The position numbers and the translations under genes were made by a program. A stretch of DNA of 64,000 nucleotides from Methylobacterium sp. WL1 (GTDB lineage Bacteria > Pseudomonadota > Alphaproteobacteria > Rhizobiales > Beijerinckiaceae): assembly GCF_008000895.1 (NCBI RefSeq), contig NZ_CP042823.1, positions 2,173,001 through 2,237,000 of the forward strand. The letters run 5' to 3'. Below, in pieces: positions 1 through 10,282 of this stretch. The notes beneath the pieces were generated by a model. That model was given only the letters and a program-made list of their open reading frames with translations. It searched no databases and was not told the DNA's origin. Position 1 is the first letter of the stretch, and each line of letters opens with the position of its first letter.

Positions 1-30
1 GCATCGGAAGGGCCGCAGGACGCACCGGGC

Positions 31-1476
31 CTAGAACAGCGACCGGGCCGCCCGGCCGGCGACGCCGACCAGCGGTCCGGGCAGCAGGAAGAACAGCACC
101 ACGACCACGCTCGACAGGGCCAGCACCACGCGCAGGCCGGGCGCCATCGCCTCGAAGGGCTCCTTCGGCTCGTCGAAATACATGATCTTGACCAGCCGCA
201 GATAGTAGTAGGCGCCGACCACGCTGGTCACGACGCCGATCACGGCCAGCGTAACCAGGCCGGCCTTGATGGCGGCCGCGAACACGTAGAACTTGGCGAA
301 GAACCCGGCGAGCGGCGGGATGCCGGCCAGCGAGAACATCATCGCGGCGAGGCAGAAGGCCAGCCAGGGATGGGTGCGCGACAGGCCCGACAGGTCCTCG
401 ATCGACTCGAACATCACGTCCCGGCGCCGGAGCGACAGGATGATCGCAAAGGTCCCCAGCGTCATCGCCAGGTAGATGATCATGTAGGTGACGAGCCCGC
501 TGATCCCCTCCTCGGAACCGCAGGCGAGCCCGATCAGCGCGTAGCCGATATTGGCGATCGATGAGTAGGCCATCAGGCGCTTGATCGAGCGCTGGCCGAT
601 GGCCGCGAACGAGCCCAGCGCCATCGAGACCACCGAGACGAAGATGAAGATCTGCTGCCAGATCGCCGTCACGTCCGGCATGGCGCCGATGAACACCCGC
701 ACCGTCATGGAGACGGCCGCCATCTTGGGCGCGGTGGCGAAGAAGGCGGTCACCGGGGTGGGCGAGCCCTCGTACACGTCGGGCGTCCACATGTGGAACG
801 GCACCGCCGACATCTTGAAGCAGACGCCCGCGGCCACGAACACGATGCCGAGCACGATGCCCAGGCCCGCATTCTCGTTCAGCGCCGAGACGATGCCGGG
901 GAACGAGACCGTGCCGGTGAAGCCGTAGATCAGCGAGGCGCCGTAGAGCAGCATCCCGGAGGACAGCGCGCCGAGCACGAAGTACTTGAGGCCGGCCTCG
1001 GTCGACTTGGCGTCGTCCCGGTGGAACGCGGCGATCACGTAGGCGGCGAGCGACTGCAGCTCCAGCCCGAGATAGAGCGCGATCAGGTCGTTGGCCGAGA
1101 CCATCACCATCATGCCGATGGTGCAGAGCACGATCAACACCGGGAACTCGAACCGGTCGATCCGCTCGCGCTTGAAGAAGTCATGCGCCAGCAGGATCGT
1201 CGACGCGGAGCCGAGCAGCACCAGCGACTTCATCACCTTGGAGAACGCGTCGGAGACGAACGCTCCCGACAGGGTGGTGACCCGGCCGTGCGTCGGCTGC
1301 GACAGGACGACGAACAGCGCCAGCAGCAGCAGCACCAGGGCGCCGATGCTCACCGTCTCGGCGGAGCGGTCGCCGCGCCAGGCGCCGTACAGGATCATGA
1401 GCAGCACGCCGACGCTGAGGATCAGCTCGGGCAGCAGCGGCGCCAGCGAGGGCAGGACGGAGTGGACGGTGGGCAT
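31..1476 (-). CDS. nuoN: NADH-quinone oxidoreductase subunit N
   Basis: This is an antiporter-like membrane subunit of respiratory complex I, which couples NADH oxidation to proton pumping in the inner membrane. The 481-residue product is hydrophobic throughout. It has the proton_antipo_M core with the conserved run KYFVLGALSSG near residue 165 and the AYSSIANIGY motif near residue 305. Its length matches the family. It is the last gene of the nuoA-N operon and starts 10 bases after the nuoM stop. The window begins only 30 bases past its stop codon, so the next gene is not visible. Family assignment is secure. Confidence 0.97.
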   Translation of the reverse strand: MPTVHSVLPSLAPLLPELILSVGVLLMILYGAWRGDRSAETVSIGALVLLLLALFVVLSQPTHGRVTTLSGAFVSDAFSKVMKSLVLLGSASTILLAHDFFKRERIDRFEFPVLIVLCTIGMMVMVSANDLIALYLGLELQSLAAYVIAAFHRDDAKSTEAGLKYFVLGALSSGMLLYGASLIYGFTGTVSFPGIVSALNENAGLGIVLGIVFVAAGVCFKMSAVPFHMWTPDVYEGSPTPVTAFFATAPKMAAVSMTVRVFIGAMPDVTAIWQQIFIFVSVVSMALGSFAAIGQRSIKRLMAYSSIANIGYALIGLACGSEEGISGLVTYMIIYLAMTLGTFAIILSLRRRDVMFESIEDLSGLSRTHPWLAFCLAAMMFSLAGIPPLAGFFAKFYVFAAAIKAGLVTLAVIGVVTSVVGAYYYLRLVKIMYFDEPKEPFEAMAPGLRVVLALSSVVVVLFFLLPGPLVGVAGRAARSLF

Positions 1477-1486
1477 CTGTTCCGTC

Positions 1487-3007
1487 TCAGCGTGGGAGCG
1501 GCAGCGCGGCGGCCGCGGTCTGGGTGTTGGCGAGGGCGGCCTTCATGCCGGTCATCAGCGCTTCCGTGGAGGGCGCGAAGACATCGAGCACGGGGGCCGG
1601 GTGCACGCCGTAATAGATCGTCAGCGCCACCAGCGGCGCCAGGATGATCTTCTCGCGGGTGTCGAGATCGAGAATGCCCTGAAGATTGGGCTTCTCGAGC
1701 TTGCCGTAGATCACCCGGGCGAACAGCCACAGGGCGTAAGCGGCCGACAGGATGATCCCGAAGGTGGAGAAGAACGCGACGGTCGGGTTCGCCTTGAAGG
1801 CACCCAGCATCGACAGGAACTCGCCGACGAAGCCGGAGGTGCCGGGCAGGCCGACATTGGCCATGGTGAACACCATCATCGCCACCGCGTAGAGCGGCAT
1901 CCGCTTCACGAGGCCGCCATAGGCCGCGATCTCGCGGGTGTGCATCCGGTCGTAGACCACGCCGACGCAGAGGAAGAGCGCCGCCGCCACGATGCCGTGC
2001 GAGATCATCAGGAACAGCGCGCCCTGGATGCCCTGCTCGTTCAAGGTGAACAGGCCGAGCGTCACGAAGCCCATATGGGCGACCGACGAGTAGGCGATCA
2101 GCTTCTTGATGTCGGTCTGCATCAGCGCGGTGAGCGACGTGAAGATGATCGCGATCACCGAGAGAGCGAAGACCAGCGGGGCGAAGTCGTGGCTCGCCAC
2201 CGGCAGCATCGGCAGGGAGATCCGGATGAAGCCGTAGCCGCCCATCTTCAGCAGGATGCCCGCCAGGATCACCGAGCCGGCCGTGGGCGCCTCGACGTGG
2301 GCGTCCGGAAGCCAGGTATGGACCGGCCACATCGGCATCTTCACCGCGAACGACGCGAAGAAGGCCAGCCACAGCCAGGTCTGCATGTTCGCCGGGAAGC
2401 GGTACTGCAGCAGGGTCGGGATGTCGGTGGTGCCGGCCTGCCAGTACATCGCCATCACGGCGAGTAGCATCAGCACCGAGCCGAGCAGAGTGTAGAGGAA
2501 GAACTTGAAGCTGGCGTAGATCCGCCGCTGGCCGCCCCAGATCCCGATGATCAGGAACATCGGGATCAGGCCGGCCTCGAAGAACAGGTAGAACAGCACC
2601 AGGTCGAGGGAGGCGAACACGCCGATCATCGTCGTCTCGAGGACGAGGAACGCGACGAAGTATTCCTTCACCCGGACGTGGATCGAGGTCCACGACGCAC
2701 CGATGCAGAACGGCATCAGGAACGTGGTGAGCAGGATCAGAGGCATCGAGAAGCCGTCGACGCCCAGCTTGAACCGGATCGTCTCGGCGAGCCACGGGTG
2801 CGACTCGACGAGCTGGAAGCTCGACGACGTGGCGTCGTAACGGCCCCAGGCCACCAGGGAGAGCACGAAGGTGACGATCGTCGTGGCGAGCGCAGCCCAG
2901 CGGGTGTTGCGCGCGACCGATTCCTCGTCGCCCTTCAGGGTGAGGATGAAGGCCGCGCCGCAGAGCGGGACGATCAGCAGGCCGGAGAGGATTCCGAGGC
3001 CGAGCAT
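1487..3007 (-). CDS. nuoM: NADH-quinone oxidoreductase subunit M
   Basis: This is an antiporter-like proton-pumping subunit of complex I, about 506 residues with about 14 predicted membrane helices. Recognisable landmarks are [14 protein letters not shown] near residue 135, the [17 protein letters not shown] loop near residue 230 and [10 protein letters not shown] near residue 310. I chose the ATG at 3007, one base after the nuoL stop (TGA-C-ATG). A GTG four codons upstream at 3019 would overlap nuoL by 11 bases and is the alternative. Neither start has a strong ribosome site, so translation is probably coupled to nuoL. Confidence 0.96.
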   Translation of the reverse strand: MLGLGILSGLLIVPLCGAAFILTLKGDEESVARNTRWAALATTIVTFVLSLVAWGRYDATSSSFQLVESHPWLAETIRFKLGVDGFSMPLILLTTFLMPFCIGASWTSIHVRVKEYFVAFLVLETTMIGVFASLDLVLFYLFFEAGLIPMFLIIGIWGGQRRIYASFKFFLYTLLGSVLMLLAVMAMYWQAGTTDIPTLLQYRFPANMQTWLWLAFFASFAVKMPMWPVHTWLPDAHVEAPTAGSVILAGILLKMGGYGFIRISLPMLPVASHDFAPLVFALSVIAIIFTSLTALMQTDIKKLIAYSSVAHMGFVTLGLFTLNEQGIQGALFLMISHGIVAAALFLCVGVVYDRMHTREIAAYGGLVKRMPLYAVAMMVFTMANVGLPGTSGFVGEFLSMLGAFKANPTVAFFSTFGIILSAAYALWLFARVIYGKLEKPNLQGILDLDTREKIILAPLVALTIYYGVHPAPVLDVFAPSTEALMTGMKAALANTQTAAAALPLPR

Positions 3008-3008
3008 G

Positions 3009-5144
3009 TCAGTGAACACCCTTGGGCAGGCCGGCCATCAGGTACCAGCTGATCAGGCCGGCCACGCCGATGAGCATGACGAAGGCATAGTGGTAAACGT
3101 AGCCGGTCTGCAGGCGGACGACGCCGCGGGTCACGTCGACGACCCGCGCCGCGATGCCGTTGGGACCGAGGCCGTCGATGATCTTCCCGTCGCCCTGCTT
3201 CCAGAGGAACAGGCCGAAATCCTTGGCCGGACGCACGAAGATCCGGTCGTAGAGCTCGTCGAAGTACCACTTGTTGAGCAGGAACCGGTACAGCGACGGA
3301 TGCTGCGCGGCGAGCGTACCCGGCAGTTCCGGACGGCGGATGTACATCCAGAACGCCAGGACGAAGCCGAGGATCAGCATGATCAGCGGCGCGTAGGAGA
3401 CGAGCGCCGGGACCTCGTGGATCTCGTGCATGATGTGGTTCTCGGGGCCGTGCGCCAGGGCATGGCCCCAGAACGCGTCCATCCCGGACCCGATGAAGCG
3501 GTCGTGGAAGATGATCCCGGCGAACAGGGCGCCGAAGGCGAGGATCGCCAGCGGGATCGTCATCACCAGGGGGCTCTCGTGGGGCGTGTGGTCGCCGTGA
3601 TGGCCGTGCCCGTGATGGTCGTCCGCGACGAGGTCGCTCTTGTGGGCGGGCTCGACGTCGTGGCCGTGATCGTCGTGGGCCACGCCCTCGGTATGACCCG
3701 GGGCGCCGTCGGCCTCGTGCGCCATCGCGGCGTGGGTGGTGCTGGCATGGGAGGTGCCGGCATGCGCGACAGCCGGGGCCGCGTGATCATGCGATCCGTG
3801 GATGCCCCAGCGGGCCGGGCCCTCGAAGGTCATGAAGAACAGACGCCAGGAGTAGAACGACGTGAAGAACGCCGCCACCACGGTGCACAGGAAGGCCAGC
3901 GTGTGGCCGGGCCGGGTCGAGGCGTAGGCGGCCTCGATGATCGCGTCCTTCGAGTAGTAGCCGGCCGTGTACGGGAAGCCGATCAGCGCGAGCGAGCCGA
4001 TCGCCATCATGGCGCAGGTGAACGGGATGTGGGAGCGCAGGCCGCCCATGTTCCGCATGTCCTGCTCGTGGTGCATCGCGTGGATGACCGAGCCGGCGCC
4101 GAGGAACAGCAGCGCCTTGAAGAAGGCGTGGGTGAACAGGTGGAACACGCCGGCCGAGTAGGCGCCGACGCCGAGCGCCACGAACATGTAGCCGAGCTGC
4201 GAGCAGGTCGAGTAGGCGATCACCCGCTTGATGTCGTTCTGCACCAGGCCGATCGTGGCGGCGAAGAAGGCCGTGATGCCGCCGATCACCGTGACGACGA
4301 TCAGCGCGTTCGGCGCCTCCTCGAACAGCGGCGACAGGCGGGCGACCATGAACACGCCGGCGGTCACCATCGTGGCGGCGTGGATCAGCGCGGAGACCGG
4401 GGTCGGCCCCTCCATGGCGTCGGGCAGCCAGGTGTGCAGCAGGAACTGCGCCGACTTGCCCATGGCACCCATGAACAGCAGCAGGCACGCCAGCGTCAGG
4501 GCGTTCCAGTCATAGCCGAGGAAGTGGAAGCTCAGGGTCTTGATCGCATCGACCTTGCCAAAGATCGCGTCGAACGCCACCGAGCCGGTCAGAACGAAGA
4601 CCAGGAAGATACCCAGCGAGAAGCCGAAATCGCCGACCCGGTTGACGATGAACGCCTTCATGGCGGCGGCGTTCGCGGAGGGCTTCTCGTACCAGAAGCC
4701 GATCAGCAGGTAGGAGGCGAGGCCGACGCCCTCCCAGCCGAAGAACATCTGCACGAGATTGTCGGCCGTCACCAGCATCAGCATGGCGAAGGTGAACAGC
4801 GACAGGTACGCGAAGAACCGCGGCCGGTGCGGATCCTCGTGCATGTAGCCGACGGAGTAGAGGTGCACGAGGGTCGAGACCGTGGTCACGACCACGAGCA
4901 TCACCCGGGTCAGCGCGTCGACCTTGAAGGCCCAGTCGACCTGGAGGTCGCCGGCCGAGAACCAGGACGCCACCTGCACCCGCTCGGCATGGCCGCCGTC
5001 GAGGAACACGCCCCAGGCGATCAGGGCCGTGAAGGCCAGGAACGCGGTGGTGATGTACTCGCAGGCCCGGGCCCCGATGTACCGGCCGAACAGGCCGGCG
5101 ATCAGGAAGCCGATCAGCGGGAAGAAGACGATCGCGTGATACAT
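3009..5144 (-). CDS. nuoL: NADH-quinone oxidoreductase subunit L with a His-rich loop
   Basis: This is the distal antiporter-like subunit of complex I with the long lateral helix, 711 residues. The core motifs are present: [18 protein letters not shown] near residue 130, [20 protein letters not shown] near residue 235 and the C-terminal [12 protein letters not shown] segment. I chose the ATG at 5144 (MYHAIVFF), which fits the family better than the codon seven residues upstream. An insertion at about residues 447-523 contains some 19 histidines with many Asp and Ala residues (for example HDDHGHD and [12 protein letters not shown]). It lies between conserved helices and is far more His-rich than a usual NuoL loop. 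Confidence 0.96.
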   Translation of the reverse strand: MYHAIVFFPLIGFLIAGLFGRYIGARACEYITTAFLAFTALIAWGVFLDGGHAERVQVASWFSAGDLQVDWAFKVDALTRVMLVVVTTVSTLVHLYSVGYMHEDPHRPRFFAYLSLFTFAMLMLVTADNLVQMFFGWEGVGLASYLLIGFWYEKPSANAAAMKAFIVNRVGDFGFSLGIFLVFVLTGSVAFDAIFGKVDAIKTLSFHFLGYDWNALTLACLLLFMGAMGKSAQFLLHTWLPDAMEGPTPVSALIHAATMVTAGVFMVARLSPLFEEAPNALIVVTVIGGITAFFAATIGLVQNDIKRVIAYSTCSQLGYMFVALGVGAYSAGVFHLFTHAFFKALLFLGAGSVIHAMHHEQDMRNMGGLRSHIPFTCAMMAIGSLALIGFPYTAGYYSKDAIIEAAYASTRPGHTLAFLCTVVAAFFTSFYSWRLFFMTFEGPARWGIHGSHDHAAPAVAHAGTSHASTTHAAMAHEADGAPGHTEGVAHDDHGHDVEPAHKSDLVADDHHGHGHHGDHTPHESPLVMTIPLAILAFGALFAGIIFHDRFIGSGMDAFWGHALAHGPENHIMHEIHEVPALVSYAPLIMLILGFVLAFWMYIRRPELPGTLAAQHPSLYRFLLNKWYFDELYDRIFVRPAKDFGLFLWKQGDGKIIDGLGPNGIAARVVDVTRGVVRLQTGYVYHYAFVMLIGVAGLISWYLMAGLPKGVH

Positions 5145-5205
5145 CGCTCTCTTGCAGTCCGTCATCCGGGCCGGCCGCGGGGCGGCGTCCGGATTGTCAC
5201 TCGGG

Positions 5206-5235
5206 GCCCGTATGCGCGAGGCCCGTATACGCGGG
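5206..5235. repeat. 15-bp tandem duplication in the nuoK-nuoL spacer
   Basis: Two adjacent 15-base units, gcccgtatgcgcgag and gcccgtatacgcggg, differ at three positions. They sit in the 124-base spacer between nuoK and nuoL. No function is evident. Confidence 0.6.
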
Positions 5236-5268
5236 GCCGCGAAATCGGGTCGCGTGGAGAAGGGTGCT

Positions 5269-5574
5269 CTAGCCCTTCATCATGCTCACGTCCTCGACCG
5301 CGATGGTGCCGCGGTTGCGGAAGAAGACCACGAGGATGGCGAGGCCGATCGCTGATTCGGCGGCCGCGACGGTCAGCACGAACAGGGCGAAGACCTGTCC
5401 GGTGATGTCATTCAGCTGCGTCGAGAAGGCGACCAGGTTGATGTTCACCGCGAGCAGGATCAGCTCGATCGACATCAGGATGACGATGATGTTCTTGCGG
5501 TTGATGAAGATCCCGAGCACGCCGAGCGTGAACAGGATCGCCGCGACGGTGAGATAGTGGCTCAGGCCGATCAT
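5269..5574 (-). CDS. nuoK: NADH-quinone oxidoreductase subunit K
   Basis: This is a small membrane subunit of complex I, the ND4L homologue, which provides half-channel glutamates between the quinone site and the antiporter subunits. The start at 5574 (MIGLSHYL) gives 101 residues, the family's usual length, whereas the longest ORF would add 16 unconserved residues. Three membrane helices are evident. The [17 protein letters not shown] run at residues about 35-51 carries the conserved Glu, and [17 protein letters not shown] follows. It sits between nuoJ (34 bases) and nuoL (124 bases). Confidence 0.96.
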   Translation of the reverse strand: MIGLSHYLTVAAILFTLGVLGIFINRKNIIVILMSIELILLAVNINLVAFSTQLNDITGQVFALFVLTVAAAESAIGLAILVVFFRNRGTIAVEDVSMMKG

Positions 5575-5608
5575 CGTTCGTATCCCCCGCCTTGCATCAA
5601 ATCGCGCA

Positions 5609-6229
5609 TCAGACCTCGACACCCTGGCGGGAGGGCACCTTGCGGGTCTCCACCGCCATGCTCTGGGTGCGGGCGTTCTGGACCGCGATGTTCTGGCGCT
5701 TGACGCCCGGGCGGTCGCGCAGGGTGAGCACGATCGCGCCGATCATCGCCACCAGCAGGATCAGGCCCGCAAGCTGGAAGAAGTAGGCGTAATCCGTGTA
5801 GAGCACCCGGCCCAGCGCCTGGGCGTTGGTCAGGTTCTCGGCCGCCGCGACGTTGCCCAGCGGTGCCTGCACGAGGCCCGGATCGATGGTCCAGGAGCCC
5901 ACCACCAGGAGCAGCTCCACCAGGAAGATCGCCCCGATCAGGCCGCCGACCGGCAGGTATTGCTGGAAGCCCTGGCGCAGCTCGGCGAAGTCCACGTCGA
6001 GCATCATCACGACGAACAGGAACAGCACCGCGACCGCGCCGACGTAGACGACGACCAGGATCATCGCCAGGAACTCGGCGCCCATCAGGACGAACAGCCC
6101 GGCGGCGTTCACGAAGGCGAGAATCAGGAACAGCACCGAGGCGACGGGATTGCGCGAGGCGATCACCATGAAGCCCGACGCGACCGTGACGCTCGCGAAC
6201 AGGTAGAAGAAGGCGGCTGCTGCAGTCAT
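5609..6229 (-). CDS. nuoJ: NADH-quinone oxidoreductase subunit J
   Basis: This is the ND6-like membrane subunit of complex I. The start at 6229 ([10 protein letters not shown]) gives 206 residues, and the longer ORF adds 33 residues of non-hydrophobic sequence. Five predicted membrane helices are visible, with the conserved [28 protein letters not shown] stretch near residues 50-75 (here beginning LMGAEFL). That stretch holds the pi-bulge helix important for coupling. It is followed 34 bases later by nuoK. The 221-base spacer upstream, towards nuoI, holds a REP-like palindrome. Confidence 0.96.
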   Translation of the reverse strand: MTAAAAFFYLFASVTVASGFMVIASRNPVASVLFLILAFVNAAGLFVLMGAEFLAMILVVVYVGAVAVLFLFVVMMLDVDFAELRQGFQQYLPVGGLIGAIFLVELLLVVGSWTIDPGLVQAPLGNVAAAENLTNAQALGRVLYTDYAYFFQLAGLILLVAMIGAIVLTLRDRPGVKRQNIAVQNARTQSMAVETRKVPSRQGVEV

Positions 6230-6403
6230 GCGCTCGTCGGGATCGGCCGCCGGAGCGGCCCCTTCTGCCTTGCGTGGAAACGGGCCGCAGCGGGCGGCCC
6301 GTCTATAGAACCCGGTCGCCGGTGGCACAACAGCACCCCCGGCATGGCTCTAGCGCATCATCCCGGGCAACGGAACCGGTACGACGCGCTATCTCTTTGC
6401 GTC

Positions 6404-6454
6404 GCATCATCTTTTTTCGAAAGCCGGCAACCGCCTTTCGGGATGATGCCCTAG
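6404..6454. repeat. REP-like palindrome overlapping the nuoI stop codon
   Basis: This imperfect palindrome runs from gcatcat at 6404 through cgaaagccgg and ccgcctttcg to gatgatgccctag at 6454. Its terminal CTAG contains the TAG stop of nuoI on the minus strand. A related half-element (ctagcgcatcatcccg) lies just before it at about 6350. A second copy in the opposite orientation occurs at 34039-34092. The stem could act as a transcription attenuator or an mRNA-stabilising hairpin between nuoI and nuoJ. That role is inferred. Confidence 0.75.
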
Positions 6455-6939
6455 CGGTACGGCGCATCCATCGCGATGTTGCGCGCGATTTCACGCTCCC
6501 AGCGATCGCCGTTCAACAGGAGCTTCTGCTTGTCGTAGAGCAGCTCCTCGCGGGTCTCGACCGAGAATTCGAAGTTCGGCCCCTCCACGATGGCGTCCAC
6601 CGGGCAGGCTTCCTGGCACATGCCGCAATAGATGCACTTCACCATGTCGATGTCGTAGCGGGTGGTGCGGCGGGTGCCGTCGTTGCGGCGCGGCCCCGCC
6701 TCGATGGTGATGGCCTGGGCCGGGCAGATCGCCTCGCAGAGCTTGCAGGCGATGCAGCGCTCCTCGCCGTTGGGATAGCGCCGCAGCGCATGCTCCCCCC
6801 GGAACCGCGGGCCGCGATGGCCCATCTCGAAGGGGTAGTTGATGGTCGCCTTCGGCTTGAAGAAGTAGCGCATGCCGAGGATCATCCCCGACACGAACTC
6901 CTTCAAGAGAAGGCTCTTGGCGACCTGATCCAGCTTCAT
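6451..6939 (-). CDS. nuoI: NADH-quinone oxidoreductase subunit I
   Basis: This is the TYKY-type ferredoxin subunit of complex I. It carries clusters N6a and N6b that pass electrons towards the quinone site. The 162-residue product has two 8Fe ferredoxin motifs, [12 protein letters not shown] near residue 63 and [12 protein letters not shown] near residue 102, with all eight cysteines present. Its length and motifs are canonical. It lies 25 bases downstream of nuoH. Its stop codon lies inside the CTAG of a REP-like repeat. Confidence 0.97.
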   Translation of the reverse strand: MKLDQVAKSLLLKEFVSGMILGMRYFFKPKATINYPFEMGHRGPRFRGEHALRRYPNGEERCIACKLCEAICPAQAITIEAGPRRNDGTRRTTRYDIDMVKCIYCGMCQEACPVDAIVEGPNFEFSVETREELLYDKQKLLLNGDRWEREIARNIAMDAPYR

Positions 6940-6964
6940 GCCGTGATCTCCGGTTTGCGTTGGA

Positions 6965-7987
6965 TCACGCGCCCGGGGCCAGGCCGGTGAGCTTCAACAC
7001 GAAGGCCACGACCACCACCGAGACGAGCGAAATGGGCAGAAAAACCTTCCAGCCGAGGCGCATGAGCTGATCGTAGCGGTAGCGCGGCACGATGGATTTC
7101 ACCATCGCGAACAGGAAGAACAGGAAGCTGGCCTTCAGGATGAACCAGATCACGCCCGGCACCCAGGTGAACGGCGCGAACGGGATCGGCGACAGCCAGC
7201 CGCCCAGGAACAGCACGGTGCCCAGCGCGCACATGCTCATGATGGCGACGTACTCGCCGAGCATGAACAGCAGGTAGGGCGTCGAGGAATACTCGACCAT
7301 GTACCCGGCCACCAGTTCCGACTCGGCCTCCGGCAGGTCGAAGGGCGGGCGGTTGGTCTCGGCGAGCGCCGAGATGAAGAACACCACGAACATCGGGAAC
7401 AGCCACAGCCAGTACCAGCCGAACAGGCCGAGGCTGGTGTCCTGCGCCATCACGATGCGCGAGAGGTTCAGCGAGCCGGCGCAGAGCAGCACGCAGATGA
7501 TCACGAAGCCGAGCGAGACCTCGTAGGAGATCATCTGTGCCGCCGACCGGAGCGCGCCCAGGAACGCGTATTTCGAGTTCGAGGCCCAGCCGCCCATGAT
7601 GACGCCATAGACGCCGAGCGACGAGATCGCGAAGATGTAGGTGATGCCGACGTTGATGTCGGCGATCGCCCAGCCGTCGGCGAGCGGGATCACCGCCCAG
7701 CTCGACAGGGCCAGCATCGCGAAGACCAGCGGCGCCAGCAGGTAGATCGCCTTGTTGGCGCCCGCCGGGATCACCGGCTCCTTCAGCACGAACTTGAGCA
7801 GGTCGGCGAAGGATTGCAGCAGCCCGAACGGGCCGACCACGTTGGGTCCGCGCCGGAGCTGCACCGCCGCCCAGATCTTCCGGTCGGCCAGCAGCGCGTA
7901 GGCGATGAAGACGAGCAGCGCCGAGAGCAGCACGAAGCTCTTCAGCACGATCAGGAGCACGGTCCCGAGGATTTCGAGCGAGGTCAT
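6965..7987 (-). CDS. nuoH: NADH-quinone oxidoreductase subunit H
   Basis: This is the ND1-like membrane subunit of complex I that forms part of the quinone-binding pocket. The ATG at 7987 (MTSLEILG) gives 340 residues with about eight membrane helices. Conserved segments are [14 protein letters not shown] near residue 45, the quinone-site loop [20 protein letters not shown] near residue 205 and the later VEYSS run. The longer ORF start at 8080 lies within nuoG and is not credible. It is 10 bases downstream of the nuoG stop. Confidence 0.97.
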   Translation of the reverse strand: MTSLEILGTVLLIVLKSFVLLSALLVFIAYALLADRKIWAAVQLRRGPNVVGPFGLLQSFADLLKFVLKEPVIPAGANKAIYLLAPLVFAMLALSSWAVIPLADGWAIADINVGITYIFAISSLGVYGVIMGGWASNSKYAFLGALRSAAQMISYEVSLGFVIICVLLCAGSLNLSRIVMAQDTSLGLFGWYWLWLFPMFVVFFISALAETNRPPFDLPEAESELVAGYMVEYSSTPYLLFMLGEYVAIMSMCALGTVLFLGGWLSPIPFAPFTWVPGVIWFILKASFLFFLFAMVKSIVPRYRYDQLMRLGWKVFLPISLVSVVVVAFVLKLTGLAPGA

Positions 7988-7997
7988 CGTGAGATCC

Positions 7998-10079
7998 CTA
8001 CTCTGCCGCCGCGAGCGGCCGCGCTTCGGCGGCACGCTCGCGAGCCAGGCGCGAGCACTCGGCGAGCACCCGCGAGGCACGGGCGATTGGGTTGGTGAGG
8101 TAGAAGTCGGTCACCGGCGAAGCGAAGGCGGGGCCGCCCGTGCCGCCGCCGAGACCGGCCAGCCGGTTCACGGCCGCCGCGACATCGCCGGCTTCCACGG
8201 TCCCGACCGCCGCGAGATGCGGGTGGGCTGCGTAGAGCGCCCGGCGGAGCGCGGTGAGCGAATCGAACGGCAGGCGCCGGCCCAGCACGTCCGACAGGGC
8301 GCGCAGGATCGCCCAATCCTCGCGGGCATCCCCCGGCGGGAACCCGGCGCGGTTGCCCATCTGGACCCGCCCCTCCGTGTTGACCCAGGTCGCCGACTTC
8401 TCGGTGTAGGCCGCACCCGGCAGGATCACGTCCGCCCGGGAGGCGCCGCGGTCGCCGTGGGTGCCCTGGTAGACCACGAAGGCGCCCGGGGCGACGTCGC
8501 GCTCGTCGGCACCGAGGTTGAACAGCACGTCGACGCCGCCGGTGGCCAGCATGGCCGGGAAATCGAGGCCGCCCTCCCCCGGCACGAAGCCGAGATCGAG
8601 GGCGCCGACCCGGGCGGCGGCCGTGTGCAGCACGGCGAAGCCGTTCCACTCCGGCGTCACCGCGCCGATCTCCTTGGCGAGGGTCGCGGCCGCCGCCAGG
8701 ATACCGGCCTCGACATGGGCGCCGACGATGACGAGCGGAGCCTTCGCGGCCTTGAGGGTCTCGAGGAAGCTGTGCTCGCCGCGGGCGAGGCCCGCGAGCG
8801 ACTCGGGGCCGGCGCCGATGTAGTGGCTGGGATAGGTCAGGTCGACCGGCTCGCCGATCACCCCGACCGCAAGCGGCGCCATGCGCCAGCGCTTGCGGAT
8901 GCGCACGTTGAGGAGGGAGGCCTCGGTGCGCGGGTTGGCGCCGACGATCAGGATCGCGTCCGCGGCCTCGATGCCCGGAATGGTCGGGTTGAACAGGTAC
9001 GAGGCGCGGCCGAGCGCCGGATCGAGGCCGGCATCGGTCTGACGGCAGTCGAGGTTCGGCGAGCCGAGGCTCTTGATCAGCTCGCGAAGCGCAAAGATCT
9101 CCTCGACGCCGGCGAGGTCGCCGACCACGGCGCCGATGCGCTTCGGATCGGTGCCCTTCACCTTGGCGGCGATGGCCTGGAACGCCTCGCCCCAGGAGGC
9201 GGGCCGCAGCCGGCCGTTCTCGCGCAGGTAGGGCCGGTCGAGGCGCTGCATCCGCAGCCCGTCGACGTGGTAGCGGGTCTTGTCCGAGATCCACTCCTCG
9301 TTGATCTCTTCGCTGACCCGCGGCTCGATCTGCATCACCTCGCGGCCGCGGGTGTCGACGCGGATCGACGAGCCGACCGCGTCCATCACGTCGACCGATT
9401 CGGTCTTGTTCAGCTCCCAGGGGCGGACGTTGTAGCTCTGCGGGCGGTGGACCAGGGCGCCCACCGGGCACAGATCGGCGACGTTGCCCTGGAGCTCCGA
9501 GGCCATCGACTGCTCGAGGTAGCTCGTAATCTCCATGTCCTCGCCGCGGCCGATGGCGCCGAGGTCGGGCACGCCCGCCACCTCCGCCAGGAAGCGCACG
9601 CAGCGGGTGCAGTGAATGCAGCGGTTCATCGCGGTCCGCACCAACGGACCGATATGCTTCTCCTCGACCGCGCGCTTGTTCTCCTGGTAGCGGGTCGAAT
9701 CGACCCCGTAGGCCATCGCCTGGTCCTGCAGGTCGCAATGGCCGCCCTGGTCGCAGATCGGGCAATCGAGCGGGTGGTTGATGAGGAGGAACTCCATCAC
9801 CCCTTCCCGGGCCTTCTTGGTCAGGCCGGAGCGGGTGAGCACCTCGGGCGGCTCGCCGTTCGGTCCGGGGCGGCAATCCTTCACCGCGTAGGCGCAGCTC
9901 GCCACGGGCTTGGGCGCGCCCTTCAGCTCGACCAGGCACATCCGGCAATTGCCGGCGATCGACAGGCGCTCGTGGAAGCAGAAGCGCGGGATCTCGGCCC
10001 CGGCGGCCTCGCAGGCCTGGAGCAGGGTGTATTCGGCCGGTACCTCGACCTCGGTGCCGTCGACGAGGATCTTTGTCAT
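7998..10079 (-). CDS. nuoG: NADH-quinone oxidoreductase subunit G
   Basis: This is the large peripheral-arm subunit of complex I, 693 residues from the ATG at 10079 ([14 protein letters not shown]). An N-terminal 2Fe-2S ferredoxin domain has the cysteines in [15 protein letters not shown]. It is followed by the His/Cys cluster segment [14 protein letters not shown] and a 4Fe-4S motif HCTRCVRF. The remainder is a molybdopterin-oxidoreductase-like fold without catalytic function. Its length fits the roughly 690-residue alphaproteobacterial form. An extra ORF of 62 codons separates it from nuoF. Confidence 0.96.
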   Translation of the reverse strand: MTKILVDGTEVEVPAEYTLLQACEAAGAEIPRFCFHERLSIAGNCRMCLVELKGAPKPVASCAYAVKDCRPGPNGEPPEVLTRSGLTKKAREGVMEFLLINHPLDCPICDQGGHCDLQDQAMAYGVDSTRYQENKRAVEEKHIGPLVRTAMNRCIHCTRCVRFLAEVAGVPDLGAIGRGEDMEITSYLEQSMASELQGNVADLCPVGALVHRPQSYNVRPWELNKTESVDVMDAVGSSIRVDTRGREVMQIEPRVSEEINEEWISDKTRYHVDGLRMQRLDRPYLRENGRLRPASWGEAFQAIAAKVKGTDPKRIGAVVGDLAGVEEIFALRELIKSLGSPNLDCRQTDAGLDPALGRASYLFNPTIPGIEAADAILIVGANPRTEASLLNVRIRKRWRMAPLAVGVIGEPVDLTYPSHYIGAGPESLAGLARGEHSFLETLKAAKAPLVIVGAHVEAGILAAAATLAKEIGAVTPEWNGFAVLHTAAARVGALDLGFVPGEGGLDFPAMLATGGVDVLFNLGADERDVAPGAFVVYQGTHGDRGASRADVILPGAAYTEKSATWVNTEGRVQMGNRAGFPPGDAREDWAILRALSDVLGRRLPFDSLTALRRALYAAHPHLAAVGTVEAGDVAAAVNRLAGLGGGTGGPAFASPVTDFYLTNPIARASRVLAECSRLARERAAEARPLAAAE

Positions 10080-10089
10080 CGGTGCAATC

Positions 10090-10278
10090 TCAGTGCGGGG
10101 CGTCGGCGAGATCGAGGCGACGCTCGATCCTGTCGATCGGCCGGTGAACGCCGGCAGAGTTATTCTCGACCGCGGCCATCCGGCCCTTCCATGCGCGGGC
10201 AGCGTCACCCCGGCGATCGACCGCGTGGTCGATGCGCCGCGGATCGACGAGATTCAGGCTTTCCGGCCGGCCCGTCAT
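10090..10278 (-). CDS. Small ORF between nuoF and nuoG, partial relative of the nuoE-nuoF ORF
   Basis: This 62-codon ORF starts with ATG four bases after the nuoF stop and ends ten bases before the nuoG start, so it fits the operon exactly. Its last residues, RIERRLDLADAPH, closely match RIERRLDITDAPVS at the end of the 84-residue ORF between nuoE and nuoF. The DNA there is also similar (gatcgaggcgacgctcgatcc against gatgtcgaggcggcgctcgatcc). The N-terminal parts do not match, so it may be a decayed or recombined duplicate. I know of no assigned function, and it is not a known complex I subunit. Confidence 0.45.
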   Translation of the reverse strand: MTGRPESLNLVDPRRIDHAVDRRGDAARAWKGRMAAVENNSAGVHRPIDRIERRLDLADAPH

Positions 10279-10282
10279 CGGC

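Noticed and set aside
2871..5405. Long plus-strand ORF (844 codons) opposite nuoL
   Set aside because: It is antisense to a canonical nuoL and nuoK, with a His/Arg/Glu-rich translation typical of a GC-rich shadow frame.
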